From positions 806,001 through 870,000 of the forward strand of contig CAVORD010000001.1 of the NCBI GenBank assembly GCA_963698535.1: 64,000 bases of DNA, written 5' to 3'. Position 1 is the first letter of the stretch, and each line of letters opens with the position of its first letter. Shown here piece after piece: positions 9,411 through 16,362 of this stretch. The stretch is from CAVORD01 sp963698535 (GTDB lineage: Bacteria > Bacteroidota > Bacteroidia > Bacteroidales > VadinHA17). The position numbers were made by a program, and so were the translations under genes. The notes under the pieces are model-generated. The model ran no database searches. It saw only the letters and a list, made by a program, of their open reading frames with translations, and was not told the DNA's origin.

Positions 9411-10490
9411 ATGAAGAGATTATACGTCAACATTATATTTTTGCTTGCGGTAACTCTTTTTATGTGCGGTTGTAATAACAATAGAGCGGAGATGAAGAGA
9501 TCAGATAGCCTCAATGACCAAAAGAGAGTAGAGATAAAGCAAAAGCAATCGGATCTGCTGGCCGGAAAGGTATCGGCAGTATGCTATTCCGGTTTCAGGT
9601 CGGGCCAGCATCCCGACAGAGGTGACGGGGCGGTCAATCCAACAGAGTCGGAGATACTCGAGGATCTTAAATTGATTTCTGAAGAAGCAGGCTTCAGCCT
9701 TATCCGCCTGTATGACAGCGGCATTAATTCTGAAGCAGTGCTGAGGATCATCACGGACAATGATCTTGACATTAAGGTAATGCTGGGAATATGGCTCAAT
9801 GCTGAGATAAGCAACCATAAAAACTGTGCCTGGCTCAATGAACCAATACCAGCGGAGGTACTGAAAAGCAACAGGGAGAAGAACGCCGGTGAAATTGAAA
9901 GGGCAATCACTCTGGCAAACAAATATTCCTCAATTGTGGTTGCTGTTAATGTAGGCAACGAAGCACTTGTTGACTGGACTGACCATCTGGTAGGAACAGA
10001 TACCGTAATTAGCTATGTCCGCCATGTGAAAAAGGCTATTAAACAGCCTGTTACAGTAGCCGAGAATTATGAGTGGTGGGCTGCCAGGGGCAAGGATCTG
10101 GCTGCAGCAGTTGATTTTCTGTCGGTACATATCTACCCGGTATGGGAAGAGAAAGATATTGATGAGGGAATGTCTTACAGCATTGAGAATATTGAAAAAG
10201 TAAAGAGGGCATGCCCCGGAAACACAATAGTAATAAGTGAGGCAGGCTGGGCTACCGTTTCCTCTGAATTCGGAGCAAGGGCCAGTGAGGAGAAACAGCA
10301 AAGATATTTTTCTGAGCTTACAGAGTGGGCCGTGAAAATGAATATTACCACCTTCTGGTTTGAGGCCTTTGATGAGGACTGGAAGGGTAATCCCGATGAT
10401 GCAATGGGAGCCGAAAAGCACTGGGGACTATTTACCGTCGGAAGAGAACCTAAGCTGGTGGCGAAAGAGTTGTTGAGAAAAGTAAAGTGA
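9411..10490 (+). CDS. GH17 family beta-1,3-glucanase lipoprotein
   Basis: 359 residues with a lipoprotein signal (LLAVTLFMCGC, Cys21 as likely lipidated residue). The GH17 barrel carries NVGNEAL with acid/base Glu184 and ISEAGWA with nucleophile Glu277, and ends with FWFEAFDEDWKG. It follows the cytoplasmic GH17 by 17 bases. The two share fold and motifs but differ in location, so they probably act at successive steps: this one outside the inner membrane, the other inside. Substrate is inferred to be beta-1,3-glucan or its oligosaccharides. Confidence 0.87.
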   Translation: MKRLYVNIIFLLAVTLFMCGCNNNRAEMKRSDSLNDQKRVEIKQKQSDLLAGKVSAVCYSGFRSGQHPDRGDGAVNPTESEILEDLKLISEEAGFSLIRLYDSGINSEAVLRIITDNDLDIKVMLGIWLNAEISNHKNCAWLNEPIPAEVLKSNREKNAGEIERAITLANKYSSIVVAVNVGNEALVDWTDHLVGTDTVISYVRHVKKAIKQPVTVAENYEWWAARGKDLAAAVDFLSVHIYPVWEEKDIDEGMSYSIENIEKVKRACPGNTIVISEAGWATVSSEFGARASEEKQQRYFSELTEWAVKMNITTFWFEAFDEDWKGNPDDAMGAEKHWGLFTVGREPKLVAKELLRKVK

Positions 10491-10537
10491 TAAATGACTC
10501 ATTAATACAGTTAACACCTAACATAATAAGAGCAGCG

Positions 10538-11893
10538 ATGAAAAACATTGAAACAAAGTTATCCTTTACCGAGAAGGTGGGATACAGCCTTGGAGATACG
10601 GCATCCCATTTTGTATGGGATATGGTCGGATTCTGGATCCTTATCTTCTACACCGATACTTTCGGAATATCACCGGCTGCAGCGGGAACGATCATGTTAA
10701 TAGCCCGGTTCTGGGATATGGCAAATGACCCTATCATGGGTATAATCGCCGACAGGACAAAAACCAGATGGGGCAAATTCCGGCCATATATCCTGTGGAT
10801 GGCATTGCCATACAGTGTTCTGGCAATACTTACTTTTACAACCCCCGATCTGGGTAATACAGGTAAGATAATTTATGCTGCCACTACCTACCTGTTGCTT
10901 ATGACCGTCTTTACAGCGATAAACCTCCCCTACTCGTCACTGGGTGCCGTAATGACATCAGATTCGTACGAAAGGGCGGGACTCAACTCTTACAGATTCA
11001 TCTTTGCCTTTGTGGGACAACTAATTGTATCGGGTACGGCCCTTACACTGGCCAACTATTTTGGAAAGGGAAACAGTGCCAAGGGTTATCAGCTTACACT
11101 TGTCCTCTTCTCCATTATAAGTTTCATTATGTTTATGATAACCTTCAAGACGACGAAAGAGCGGGTACAGCCTCCTAAGGCACAGAAGGAATCGATAAAA
11201 GAGGACTTTAGAAATCTGTTTAAGAATAAACCGTGGGTTATCCTCTTTTTCGTTGGCATAATATCGTTCATAATGTTCGCAATGCAGAACCTCTCGATCG
11301 CATACTATTTCAAGTATTACATTGGAAGGGAGGAGAACGTTCAGTTATTCAACATAATAGGAACCATTGCGCTTATAGTTGCCATTCCCTTTTCAAAGCC
11401 CCTGGCAAAGAGATTTGGTAAAAAGAATGTATTTCTTGCCAGCTCCCTTATCTCCGGCTTTTTCTTTATTATGCTCTATCTGCCGGGTGTAAATAATATC
11501 AAAACGATCTATCTTTTCAACATCCTGGCAAAAATGGCATATGCTCCGGCTGTACCCCTTTTGTGGACCATGCTTGCCGACACCGCCGACTATTCTGAAT
11601 GGAAGACAGGAAGAAGATCGACAGGACTGGTATTTTCAGCAGCCACGTTCGCTCAGAAGGCAGGCTGGGGTATCGGAGGTGCTTTGGCCGGATGGCTGCT
11701 TGCAGCATTCAGATTTACACCCAATGTGGAACAGACGGAGACGGCCATAACCGGCATAAAGCTTATGATCTCAGTCTTCCCTGGTATCCTTTACATGTCG
11801 TGTGCTATCCTGATGTTCTTCTACAGCATTGATCATAAGACATGTGAGGTGATGAAGGTGGAACTGGACGCCAGAAGAGAGGCTGAAGACTGA
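10538..11893 (+). CDS. GPH-family (MFS_2) glycoside:cation symporter
   Basis: 451-residue inner-membrane transporter with about 12 hydrophobic segments and the glycoside-pentoside-hexuronide signature near the N-terminus (FTEKVGYSLGDTASHF, then MANDPIMGIIADRT, and WGKFRPYILW). The ATG at 10538 is preferred over an in-frame GTG at 10487 because the family's N-terminus begins just before FTEKVGYSLGD. It is the last gene of the glucan operon and is followed by a strong hairpin. It probably imports beta-1,3-gluco-oligosaccharides with a cation, feeding the cytoplasmic phosphorylase. Substrate is by context only. Confidence 0.88.
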   Translation: MKNIETKLSFTEKVGYSLGDTASHFVWDMVGFWILIFYTDTFGISPAAAGTIMLIARFWDMANDPIMGIIADRTKTRWGKFRPYILWMALPYSVLAILTFTTPDLGNTGKIIYAATTYLLLMTVFTAINLPYSSLGAVMTSDSYERAGLNSYRFIFAFVGQLIVSGTALTLANYFGKGNSAKGYQLTLVLFSIISFIMFMITFKTTKERVQPPKAQKESIKEDFRNLFKNKPWVILFFVGIISFIMFAMQNLSIAYYFKYYIGREENVQLFNIIGTIALIVAIPFSKPLAKRFGKKNVFLASSLISGFFFIMLYLPGVNNIKTIYLFNILAKMAYAPAVPLLWTMLADTADYSEWKTGRRSTGLVFSAATFAQKAGWGIGGALAGWLLAAFRFTPNVEQTETAITGIKLMISVFPGILYMSCAILMFFYSIDHKTCEVMKVELDARREAED

Positions 11894-11910
11894 TCTGCAA
11901 TAACCTTATA

Positions 11911-11955
11911 AATAAGAAAGAGGCGGGAATCATCCCGCCTCTTTCTTATTTTTTC
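11911..11955. terminator. Strong, probably bidirectional intrinsic terminator
   Basis: Perfect 18-base stem: left arm 11911-11928, loop ATCA, right arm 11933-11950, followed by a T-run on the plus strand and preceded by A/T-rich sequence on the other side. It lies 17 bases after the transporter stop and before the convergent TPR gene, so it would end both transcripts. Confidence 0.9.
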
Positions 11956-11994
11956 ATCTAATAAATCCAGCTTCCTGCCGCGAGAATTGATCAG

Positions 11995-12035
11995 CTTAAA
12001 ACCAACCCACCCCCGCCCCTCCCAAGAGGGGATTT
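11995..12035. repeat. Dispersed C-rich hairpin repeat, copy 1
   Basis: C-rich stretch after CTTAAAACC, with a short inverted repeat (CCCCTC, loop CCAA, GAGGGG) and the tail GATTT. A closely similar copy is at 35960-35998. Both copies are intergenic and sit among T/C-rich sequence. Confidence 0.6.
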
Positions 12036-12059
12036 AAATCTTCAATCTGACCAATCTTT

Positions 12060-12995
12060 CTAATCTCTGCCTTCGATAAGTTTAACCATTTCATTGTACT
12101 TATCTGTCATCTGGAGCCTGTAGTATATCTCTTTCAGACTTTTCATGGTATCGAGGTCATCCGGTTTGATCTTAAGGGCTGCCTCCATATAGGGAAGTCC
12201 CTTTTTGAATACTTCGTCAGCTTCTGCTTTAGCCGCACGGTATTTCGCATTATCCATTATCTCGTTTGCCTTATTGTTCATATCTGATCCCTTGTTATAG
12301 TAGCAAACGCCCATATTATACTGAGTATCAAAGAAGTCAGATTTAAGCTCTATTGACTTGCCAAGAGCAACAATTGCTTCATCATATTTCTCCTGCTGCA
12401 TCTGTAGTACACCTTCAGCCCAGTAAAGTGAGAAGTTTGTCGGATCTTTCTCCTTGGCAATAAGGATATATTCGAAAGCCTTGTCGGTTCTGTCAGCATT
12501 CAGATAGAACTGCACCAGCTGAAGAATGACATCCTGATCTTCAGGGAATGCCTCGAATGTCATCTGTAACATCCTTTCAGCCTTATCGGTGTTCTCCATA
12601 TTCACATAAGTCTGATACATCAGGAGGAAAGGAGTTGTACCTTCAAATTTGGTAGTTGTACATATTCCAAGATATTCCAGGGCCTTATCATACAACTTTG
12701 CATTGAAGGCAGCCAGTCCGGCATTATAAATAATGTTGGTATCCACAGTACCGGGGTAAAGATCACTTTCTGCAACCTTCATATTGTACTCAAAAGATTT
12801 AAGTGCTCCTTCATAGTCCATTTCCTGGAAGCGCTCAATAGCCTGAGCAATAAAATCATTACCCAGGGTTGGATATACGTTATTGATACTTAAAGTTTTT
12901 GTCATTCCGCCTTTAGGGTCAAGAACAATCGACTTTTCGTAAGCATTATATGCTTCAACCAATGGGTCGGCGTAAAATCTTCTTGAACTTTTCAT
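12060..12995 (-). CDS. TPR-repeat protein, C-terminal fragment (frameshifted)
   Basis: The frame carries tandem tetratricopeptide repeats, for example ALKSFEYNMKVAESD, DKALEYLGICTT and ALGKSIELKSDFFDTQYNMG, ending near the repeat LKIKPDDLDTMKSLKEIYYR. It is the continuation of the secreted N-terminal fragment at 12955-13215. The true join is at the A-run 12974-12977, after which the product reads YADPLVEAYNAYEKSIVLD; the apparent ATG start is an artefact of the shift. TPR proteins of this kind are periplasmic scaffolds. No specific partner can be named. Confidence 0.8.
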   Translation of the reverse strand: MKSSRRFYADPLVEAYNAYEKSIVLDPKGGMTKTLSINNVYPTLGNDFIAQAIERFQEMDYEGALKSFEYNMKVAESDLYPGTVDTNIIYNAGLAAFNAKLYDKALEYLGICTTTKFEGTTPFLLMYQTYVNMENTDKAERMLQMTFEAFPEDQDVILQLVQFYLNADRTDKAFEYILIAKEKDPTNFSLYWAEGVLQMQQEKYDEAIVALGKSIELKSDFFDTQYNMGVCYYNKGSDMNNKANEIMDNAKYRAAKAEADEVFKKGLPYMEAALKIKPDDLDTMKSLKEIYYRLQMTDKYNEMVKLIEGRD

Positions 12996-13215
12996 TTTCA
13001 GATGTAAAAGTAGCTTGTGCCAGTTTTCCCAATGCGTAGTAGGTCTTGGCCCAGTCCTTTGACTTTGGATCTTTCAAAGCCTGGTCAATTGCTTCCTTTG
13101 CCTTGTCCAGTGCTCCCTGGTCAGTAAGAGCCATCGCACTAGTCACCTTTCCCTTCTGAGCAACCGCAGCAATTGAAATAGCTACAGCAAGAATAAGTAG
13201 TGATATCTTTTTCAT
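12955..13215 (-). CDS. TPR-repeat protein, N-terminal fragment with signal peptide
   Basis: Starts with a Sec signal peptide (KKISLLILAVAISIAAVAQ) followed by the first TPR (ALDKAKEAIDQALKDPKSKD, then TYYALGKLAQ). After SENEKFKK the frame runs into a stop within a few residues, while the other frame continues as a TPR protein. One extra base in the A-run 12974-12977 (T-run on the coding strand) explains the break. The restored protein would be about 385 residues, spanning 12060-13215, with its own promoter at 13251-13280. Confidence 0.8.
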   Translation of the reverse strand: MKKISLLILAVAISIAAVAQKGKVTSAMALTDQGALDKAKEAIDQALKDPKSKDWAKTYYALGKLAQATFTSENEKFKKILRRPIG

Positions 13216-13250
13216 TTTTTAAGATTGATTTTGTTAATATTATAACATTC

Positions 13251-13280
13251 CAAATTTACTTTTTTCTTTCTATTCATCAA
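13251..13280 (-). promoter_or_regulatory. Bacteroidota-type promoter of the TPR gene
   Basis: On the minus strand TTG (13280-13278) is followed 19 bases later by TAAATTTG (13258-13251), matching the -33/-7 pattern of Bacteroidota primary-sigma promoters. The -33 triplet overlaps the end of gyrA. The TPR start codon is 35 bases downstream. Confidence 0.6.
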
Positions 13281-15216
13281 ATTCTTTGCCAGAATCTTCA
13301 GACGCTGTCTCATCAGGGTTCAGGAGCTCTTCACTGCCTATATCATCATCATCCTGATTTAGAACATAATCGACCGAGGCGATAGAGTCATTTTCTTTAA
13401 GATTTATAAGCCTTACACCCTGTGTTGCGCGGCCCATAACCCTAAGGTCAGCGACTTTGATACGCAGAATTGTTCCTACATGAGTAACGATCATGAGGTC
13501 GTGCATATCTGTAACAGCCTTAAGAGATATAAGGGCTCCGGTCTTTGGAGTAACATTAATTGTTTTAACACCTTTACCGCCCCTGTTGGTAATACGGTAG
13601 TCTTCAATTGATGATCTCTTACCATATCCTTTTTCTGAAACAACCAGTACATCCTCTTCGGCTCCGGACTCAATCGTAACCATACCTACAACACAATCCT
13701 TCTCTCCCGATAATGTAATACCCCTTACACCAGAGGCGGTTCTTCCCATTGGTCTCACTGTCTCTTCAGGGAACCTAATGGCCCTGCCGCTCCTTAGTGC
13801 GATCATTATATGATGCTTACCGTTTGTCAGACGGGCTTCCAGGAGTTCATCACCATCGCGAACAGTTATTGCATTCACCCCGTTCGTTCTGGGCCTGCTG
13901 TATGCCTCAAGGGAGGTCTTTTTAACAATGCCTTTGACGGTACCCAGGATTATGAAGTTGTTATTTATATACTCTTCATCATTCAGATTCTTGACCGTCA
14001 TAAAGGCCTTAATGCTGTCGTCGGGCTCAATATTGATAAGGTTCTGTATTGCACGTCCCTTAGATGTTCTGCTTCCTTCAGGAATAGTGTAGACCTTAAG
14101 CCAGTAACAACGTCCCTTGCGTGTAAAGAAGAGCATTGTATTGTGCATTGTTCCGATATAGAGATGCTCAATATAGTCCTCCTCACGGGTGGTACTTCCC
14201 CTGGAACCCATTCCTCCCCTGTTCTGAGTACGGAACTCAGTAAGAGGTGTGCGTTTGATGTAACCCATTTTGGAGATGGTAATGACCATCTCATCGTCGG
14301 CATAGAAGTCTTCAGGATTGAACTCATCGGCATTGGGGATGATCTCAGTGCGCCTCTTGTCACCGAATTTCTCCTTCACCTCAACCAGCTCCTCCTTCAC
14401 GATCTTAAACTGCAGTTCCTCATTCGACAGGACCTCATTAAGATATGTTATAAGCTTCATGAGCTCTTCATATTCGGCCCTTAACTTATTCTGTTCCAGT
14501 CCGGTAAGCTGACGAAGACGCATCTCAACGATAGCCCTCGACTGAATATCAGAAAGTCCGAACCTCTCCATCAGTCTCTCGCGTGCTGTATCGGGAGTAT
14601 CTGAAGATCTGATGATAGCTATTACTTCGTCAATATTATCAGAAGCTATAATAAGTCCTTCAAGGATATGAGCCCTCTTTTCTGCCTGCTCCAGATCGTA
14701 CCGTGCCCTTCTTATGATAACCTCATGCCTGTGCAGTACGAAGTTTTCAATAAGGCCCTTAAGGTTAAGCATCTTTGGCCTTCCCTTAACCAGGGCTATG
14801 TTATTGACATTAAAGGCACTCTGTAATGCTGTGTATTTGAAAAGGTTATTCAGGACCACATTGGCTGTTGCATCCTTTTTAAGGATAATGACGATCCTCA
14901 TACCTGTTCTGTCGGACTCATCATTTATATATGATATACCTTCAATCTTCTTGTCGTTAATAAGGTCGGCTATTTTCTTAATCATCTCGGCCTTATTAAC
15001 CATATAAGGAATCTCGTTAACAATAATACATTCCCTGCCTGTTGAGGTGTGTTCTATTTCGGTACGCGACCTTACAACTACCCGTCCCCGTCCGGTTTCA
15101 AATGCATCCCTGATCCCCTGTTCACCATAAATTATACCACCGGTGGGGAAATCTGGACCCTTGATATGCTCCATCAGCTCTTCGATGGTATATATCGCGA
15201 TTATCGATATATGCAA
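13270..15216 (-). CDS. gyrA: DNA gyrase subunit A, C-terminal fragment (frameshifted)
   Basis: Contains the rest of the GyrA breakage-reunion domain from IEELMEHIKGPDFPTGG, the coiled-coil gate and the six-bladed C-terminal DNA-wrapping domain. A GyrA-box-like NRGGKG supports gyrase rather than topoisomerase IV. An acidic tail ends at EFDE. The frame joins the N-terminal fragment at about 15196-15203, where an AT-alternating run seems to have one extra base: restoring it gives DNRDI-TIEELMEH as in other GyrA proteins. The methionine at 15216 is therefore not the true start. As the gene is essential, a sequencing indel is far likelier than a real lesion. Confidence 0.93.
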   Translation of the reverse strand: MHISIIAIYTIEELMEHIKGPDFPTGGIIYGEQGIRDAFETGRGRVVVRSRTEIEHTSTGRECIIVNEIPYMVNKAEMIKKIADLINDKKIEGISYINDESDRTGMRIVIILKKDATANVVLNNLFKYTALQSAFNVNNIALVKGRPKMLNLKGLIENFVLHRHEVIIRRARYDLEQAEKRAHILEGLIIASDNIDEVIAIIRSSDTPDTARERLMERFGLSDIQSRAIVEMRLRQLTGLEQNKLRAEYEELMKLITYLNEVLSNEELQFKIVKEELVEVKEKFGDKRRTEIIPNADEFNPEDFYADDEMVITISKMGYIKRTPLTEFRTQNRGGMGSRGSTTREEDYIEHLYIGTMHNTMLFFTRKGRCYWLKVYTIPEGSRTSKGRAIQNLINIEPDDSIKAFMTVKNLNDEEYINNNFIILGTVKGIVKKTSLEAYSRPRTNGVNAITVRDGDELLEARLTNGKHHIMIALRSGRAIRFPEETVRPMGRTASGVRGITLSGEKDCVVGMVTIESGAEEDVLVVSEKGYGKRSSIEDYRITNRGGKGVKTINVTPKTGALISLKAVTDMHDLMIVTHVGTILRIKVADLRVMGRATQGVRLINLKENDSIASVDYVLNQDDDDIGSEELLNPDETASEDSGKEFDE

Positions 15217-15796
15217 TTATGCCGTCAATAACCTCAGTAAGGTTATGCGGTGGCATATTGGTTGCCATACCAACAGCAATACCGGATGCACCGTTAACCA
15301 GCAGGTTTGGTATCCTTGTTGGCAGAACTGTTGGTTCCTGCAGTGAATCATCGAAATTGAACTGAAAGTCAACAGTATTCTTGTCGAGGTCCGAAAGAGT
15401 CTCCTCCGCTATCTTCTTAAGCCTTGCCTCGGTATAACGCATCGCAGCCGGGCTGTCGCCGTCGACCGATCCAAAGTTACCCTGTCCGTCTACCAGAGGG
15501 TACCTTAACGACCACTCCTGGGCCATCCTTACCATTGCATCATAAACAGAGGTATCGCCGTGTGGGTGGTACTTACCGAGCACCTCCCCTACTATCCTGG
15601 CCGACTTCTTATATGATCTGTTTGACTGTAATCCCAGGTCAGACATACCATATAAAACCCTCCTGTGTACAGGTTTCAATCCGTCGCGAACATCAGGTAA
15701 GGCACGGGAAACAATTACCGACATCGAATAATCGATGTAAGCCGACTTCATTTCCTCTTCAATATTAACTTTTATTATCCTCTCGTTATCCAACAT
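15122..15796 (-). CDS. gyrA: DNA gyrase subunit A, N-terminal fragment
   Basis: GyrA introduces negative supercoils with GyrB. The fragment holds the winged-helix region with catalytic Tyr121 in AAMRYTEAR and the quinolone-determining region KYHPHGDTSVYDAMVRMAQ. Position 82, equivalent to E. coli Ser83, is Thr. The frame is genuine to about residue 200 (EVIDGIIAYIDNRDI) and then leaves the family sequence because of the shift near 15200. The start has the usual N-terminus (ERIIKVNIEEEMKSAYIDYSM). It is divergent from clpC across a 244-base spacer. Confidence 0.93.
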   Translation of the reverse strand: MLDNERIIKVNIEEEMKSAYIDYSMSVIVSRALPDVRDGLKPVHRRVLYGMSDLGLQSNRSYKKSARIVGEVLGKYHPHGDTSVYDAMVRMAQEWSLRYPLVDGQGNFGSVDGDSPAAMRYTEARLKKIAEETLSDLDKNTVDFQFNFDDSLQEPTVLPTRIPNLLVNGASGIAVGMATNMPPHNLTEVIDGIIAYIDNRDIYHRRADGAYQGSRFPHRWYNLW

Positions 15797-15963
15797 AACA
15801 CATTATCTTTTAGATACTTAGTCCCTTGTTTTCTTATTAGTGGGACAGAGCTACGAAATTAGTTATTATTTGCCTATTTTTATCGTTGAAGAGGCTCTAA
15901 TTTTCAACAATCAGGTGTTTAAAATTGGGCATGGTTCTTGCCTTATATCATATGCATATAAAT

Positions 15964-15996
15964 TAACTTTGAAATTGGGCAGAAATTGTAGATTTG
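15964..15996 (+). promoter_or_regulatory. Candidate -7 elements upstream of clpC
   Basis: TAACTTTG (15964-15971) and TAGATTTG (15989-15996) both fit the Bacteroidota TAnnTTTG -7 consensus, 70 and 45 bases before the clpC ATG. A -33 TTG at ideal spacing is not clear for either, so confidence is modest. The gyrA-clpC spacer otherwise shows nothing recognisable. Confidence 0.35.
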
Positions 15997-16040
15997 TCAC
16001 ATATAGATGACATTTTGACCTGTCCCGGAAATTAAAAAAT

Positions 16041-16220
16041 ATGGATTCACAATTTTCACAAAAAGTAAAAGATATTCTGAGCTACAGTAAGGAGGAGGCT
16101 ATCCGGCTCGGAAACAGTCATATAAGTCCTGAGCATCTGTTTCTTGGGCATATTGAGGGATGGCGAAGGTGTTGCGGTGGATATACTTATCAACCAGGGT
16201 ATAGATCTGCTGATGCTTAA
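16041..16220 (+). CDS. clpC: ClpC-type AAA+ ATPase, start fragment (first frameshift)
   Basis: Begins with a Clp N-domain: QFSQKVKDILSYSKEEAIRLG then SHISPEHLFLG. After LFLG the frame leaves the family sequence. One extra G in the GGG at 16146-16148 would explain it, because removing it continues as GILRDGEGVAVDIL, carried by the next fragment. Only bases 16041 to about 16148 encode the real protein in this frame. Confidence 0.8.
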   Translation: MDSQFSQKVKDILSYSKEEAIRLGNSHISPEHLFLGHIEGWRRCCGGYTYQPGYRSADA

Positions 16221-16362
16221 GGGATCGCTGGAGAAGAGCATCAAGGTAGATAATCCGGTACCTATGTCAGATTATGAGTCGTTGCCACTGCTGAGAAGCA
16301 CTGAGAGGGTACTTAAACTGGTATACCTTGAGGCAAAAGCTCTTAAAATCAACGGTTATTGA
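16144..16362 (+). CDS. clpC: ClpC-type AAA+ ATPase, N-domain middle fragment
   Basis: Carries GILRDGEGVAVDILINQG and RSTERVLKLVYLEAKALK, the middle of the Clp N-domain between its two repeats. The frame ends soon after, at an AAAA run (16345-16348). Dropping one A joins it to KSTVIESEHLLLAILKDE in the next fragment. It is part of the same gene, not an independent ORF. Confidence 0.8.
   Translation: MGILRDGEGVAVDILINQGIDLLMLKGSLEKSIKVDNPVPMSDYESLPLLRSTERVLKLVYLEAKALKINGY

Noticed and set aside
13810..14484. 224-codon plus-strand frame inside gyrA
   Set aside because: Antisense to conserved GyrA sequence, with no recognisable domain.
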